Positions 61,856 to 64,000 of a DNA stretch of 64,000 nucleotides are shown here, piece after piece. Location of the stretch: contig OZ023207.1 of NCBI GenBank assembly GCA_963995525.1, forward strand, positions 6,529,690 to 6,593,689, given 5' to 3'. Within the stretch, counting starts at the first letter, position 1; each line of letters starts with the position of its first letter. A model generated the notes under the pieces. That model worked only from the letters and a program-made list of their open reading frames with translations, was not told where the DNA came from and searched no databases. The position numbers and the translations under genes are program-made. The stretch comes from Escarpia spicata. Lineage: Eukaryota > Annelida > Polychaeta > Sabellida > Siboglinidae.

Positions 61856-62044
61856 CAATGTCCAACCACTGGACTTCCTTGAATAGTTTATTTCATACAA
61901 TTGCCCTTTGACACAATTCCATGTCCCTTTAAACAAAACACTTCCACTGACAGGTTTAAATGGTTACAAAAAAGCCAAAAACATTTCATTGAAAAGTTTA
62001 AATCACGATTATCTCACCAAGACAATAGAAACATTTCTTCAGAG

Positions 62045-62140
62045 GGTCTTCGGGGAAGTAGCTCAGTTGTCAGATCTCTGGATCTGGTCGCTAGAGGGCG
62101 CCATTCACACACCCGCAAGTTCAACCTGTGTATGAGACGA
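62045..62140 (+). repeat. Candidate tRNA-derived SINE head
   Basis: GGGGAAGTAGCTCAGTTG resembles a tRNA 5' end with A box (TAGCTCAGTTG, about 62057-62067). GCAAGTTCAACCTG about 60 bp later resembles a B box (GTTCAANNC). Spacing is long for a tRNA gene and no acceptor stem closes, so a SINE head is more likely than a functional tRNA. Confidence 0.4.
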
Positions 62141-62229
62141 TCCAAACGCGGCGTTAGATTACAAATCCATACTTCATCGGATAATTTGCCCATGCTACTT
62201 GTTTAATATATCAGGCAAAGCAACTATTT

Positions 62230-62490
62230 ATATCAGGACATATATTAACTTCATATAAAAGGTCAGTCTCAACAGCTCGCACACTCTGCACATTCTCGGA
62301 ACGCCCAGCCGATCTCAACTCTGTTGTCTGTTTGACGACACACTCGGACTGACGGATCATCGACACCGCCTTTTGCTCGGTCAGCAATTCGTCTTCCATC
62401 ATTTACATTTCCTTGGAGAGACGATCGTCCAAGATGCCAACCACTAGTCGATCGCGTATCTGCGTGCTGCGATCCGTAAAGATGATACAC
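62230..62490 (-). pseudogene. Gypsy gag fragment
   Basis: On the minus strand: IRDRLVVGILDDRLSKEM, stop, then MEDELLTEQKAVSMIRQSECVVKQ. This matches the conserved (I)RDRLVxGLxDxxLxxxLQ...LTLEKAxxxARQSE region of Ty3/Gypsy capsids. Upstream it is cut by the CA microsatellite. Confidence 0.75.
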
Positions 62491-62522
62491 ACACTCACAA
62501 AAACACACACACACACACACAG

Positions 62523-62589
<67 letters not shown>

Positions 62590-62599
62590 AACACACATA

Positions 62600-62687
<88 letters not shown>

Positions 62688-62690
62688 TAT
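62486..62690. repeat. (CA)n microsatellite
   Basis: About 200 bp of CA with GA, AA and TA interruptions. Confidence 0.97.
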
Positions 62691-62740
62691 ATAAACTAAA
62701 AAGTTGCAAATCCGACCTATGGTCTGTTCTCACAGTAGAT

Positions 62741-62755
62741 GACACACACACACAC

Positions 62756-62826
<71 letters not shown>

Positions 62827-62830
62827 CATA
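62741..62830. repeat. (CA)n(TA)n microsatellite
   Basis: Short CA run and about 75 bp of TA. Confidence 0.95.
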
Positions 62831-63130
62831 GGTTTTGTAATCTAGCCAAAAACACAGACATTGTCCACAAAGATGTATATATTTTATTTTGCGAGTTGTC
62901 TCCACAAGATTTAACAAGATTTAACAAGATTGCCAACCAGAAAATTACTCTGGATGGCAGTTGGACAAGGAAGCCTTTTGGCTTATCGAGAGTCCAATAC
63001 TTTTTATCTACATGTATCCCGCCTTTTTAAGGTGTATGTCGATTTTATTTTTAAACATATTCACGCTACTAGCACAAGCAATAGGATTTTATAAAAAACA
63101 TTTAATATATATATATATTCTACCTCTCGT
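62831..63130. other. AT-rich spacer
   Basis: GATTTAACAA is repeated (about 62908-62930). No gene. Confidence 0.4.
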
Positions 63131-63164
63131 ATATACATATATATATATATATATATATACATAT

Positions 63165-63330
63165 ATCAAATCAAATCAAATTTTCTTTTACAACAACAAC
63201 AACATAACAGTATAAACAAAACAACAGTAAAAAGAGTAAAGTTGTATTGCGTGGTGGTCACATGTCATGTTATATGCCGCCTGTGTTTTCAGGTTTAAAA
63301 ATAGGATCGGTGTGACTTACAAATCTTTAG
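63165..63330 (-). mobile_element. 3' UTR of the 9.9-11.1 kb LINE family
   Basis: Minus strand: GCGGCATATAACATGACATG, then TTTACTGTT, GTTATGTTGTTGTTGTTG, AAAAG and TTTGATTTGATTTGA. This corresponds to 11020-11145 on the plus strand, including the (GTT) run and the GATTTGAT tail, so it is a very short 5'-truncated insertion of the same family. Confidence 0.8.
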
Positions 63331-63464
63331 GCGTACCATATATTATATATGAAATATTCTAAAATGATCGTCTAAATCAGTAACAATAATTCCCGATTCA
63401 TAATTAGAATGAACATGAGTAGTATGTGGCGTTCAAAGCGTAAGGTCGTTGGCGCGGCGCGCAG

Positions 63465-63650
63465 GAAAAGGTAGGTCAAAGGTCAACCGGTGCAAGGTAG
63501 AAAGTCAAAGTTCAAGGTCAACATTCTAGGTTAAAGTTCTAGTTCAAAGGTCTAGGTCGTGGTGGAGTCCGCGCGTGTAGCTTCTACTCTGAGGTACGTG
63601 CTTATTCTGCACGCCAACGTGACCTTTCGGCACGCTCACGCGACCTTCAT
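63465..63650 (+). repeat. Interspersed repeat shared with 17.2 and 18.2 kb (inverted)
   Basis: GGTCAAAGGTCAACCGGTGCAA matches the complement of about 18170-18195 and TCTACTCTGAGGTACGTGCTTATTCTGCACGCC that of about 17190-17230. It contains several AGGTCA/AAGTTCA words in direct order. Confidence 0.7.
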
Positions 63651-63655
63651 AATCC

Positions 63656-63663
63656 TATAAAAG
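63656..63663 (+). promoter_or_regulatory. TATA-box candidate
   Basis: TATAAAAG, 51 bp before the ATG at 63707 and preceded by GC-rich sequence. Good match to a metazoan TATA box, possibly the promoter of a repeat element rather than of a host gene. Confidence 0.4.
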
Positions 63664-63706
63664 ACCGTGGAGGCGACCTGGTCGTCATTCGTCATTCGAC
63701 ATCGTC

Positions 63707-63910
63707 ATGGCAAACAAAGTGACAAGACAAGGATGGAGTTTTGCGAACGCGGCCAGAGGGTCGCACGCCATCATTGAGAGTAGGCGGGTTTAGCCCCCAT
63801 CCCATATCCGGTAGCCTTTCCCTCACTACCGGAGCCAGTACCAACAGTGGCCGCTCCGCCTGCATCAACAGCGACAGCCTCGGCGCCAGCGCAACCACCG
63901 TCCCGGGTGG
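63707..63910 (+). other. Possible first exon or retroelement leader ORF
   Basis: ATG at 63707 opens MANKVTRQGWSFANAARG and stops at about 63790 (TAG). A Pro/Ala-rich frame follows at about 63792-63910 (PVAFPSLPEPVPTV) up to GGTAAGTG, a consensus splice donor at 63910. GC content is higher than around it. Which frame, if any, is used cannot be decided within this window. Confidence 0.25.
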
Positions 63911-64000
63911 TAAGTGTTTATTAGTATTAATATTATTTCCATTTCACCTTGCGTATGTGTAATGATCTAGCATTAAGACACTTATGAAAAAACGACGTCT

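Noticed and set aside
61426..61869. Ser/Arg-rich minus-strand ORF resembling an SR protein
   Set aside because: Reflects the purine-rich tract read in reverse. All frames are low-complexity and no RRM or other domain is present.
62045..62140. Functional tRNA gene
   Set aside because: Box-like motifs are present, but the acceptor stem does not close and the A-B spacing is wrong, so I kept it only as a SINE candidate.

Overview
This window is animal genomic DNA, most probably from a marine invertebrate. The evidence is spliced coding sequence with GT-AG introns, intronless rhodopsin-family GPCR genes, a DUF229 (alkaline-phosphatase-like) gene, several retrotransposon classes and very abundant CA/GA/TA and tetranucleotide microsatellites. 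DUF229 expansions and this transposon mix fit a lophotrochozoan (annelid or mollusc) or a similar invertebrate, but no species can be named from the sequence alone. Nothing prokaryotic is present.

Layout. 0.4-11.1 kb is transposon wreckage: a minus-strand non-LTR element with endonuclease and RT remnants; a plus-strand CR1-like element cut in two by a Ty3/Gypsy element (155-bp LTRs, 5-bp target duplication GTAAT) whose own 5' LTR holds a 1.48-kb insertion; and a third non-LTR fragment. 11.6-35.4 kb is a cluster of at least seven related single-exon GPCR sequences: two intact (12448-13389, 34393-35322), one truncated (28382-29065) and four pseudogene pieces, one of them inverted. Minisatellites, microsatellites and RT remnants separate them. 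36.7-52.1 kb is one minus-strand DUF229 gene with four exons and a complete 657-codon reading frame after splicing. Its 12.4-kb third intron contains a CR1/L2-like element, a second Gypsy element, an RT fragment and a 22-copy 43-bp minisatellite. 53-56 kb holds another RT remnant and microsatellites. 55.96-61.39 kb is a recent 2.7-kb tandem duplication; each unit carries a pogo-type transposase derivative with a CENPB-type HTH and a PHD-like finger but no DDE core, a long hairpin and an unrecognised small ORF. 61.4-64 kb has a purine-rich tract, a tRNA-like SINE candidate, a Gypsy gag fragment, a non-LTR 3' tail, and a promoter-like region with a short ORF that shares repeats with 17-18 kb.

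The only host genes I can support as likely functional are the two intact GPCRs and the DUF229 gene. The GPCRs look like a lineage-specific, rapidly duplicating receptor family that departs from the canonical DRY, CWxP and NPxxY motifs. A chemosensory or small-ligand role is inference. The DUF229 product should be a type II membrane protein with a lumenal alkaline-phosphatase-fold domain. No functional link between the two groups is visible.
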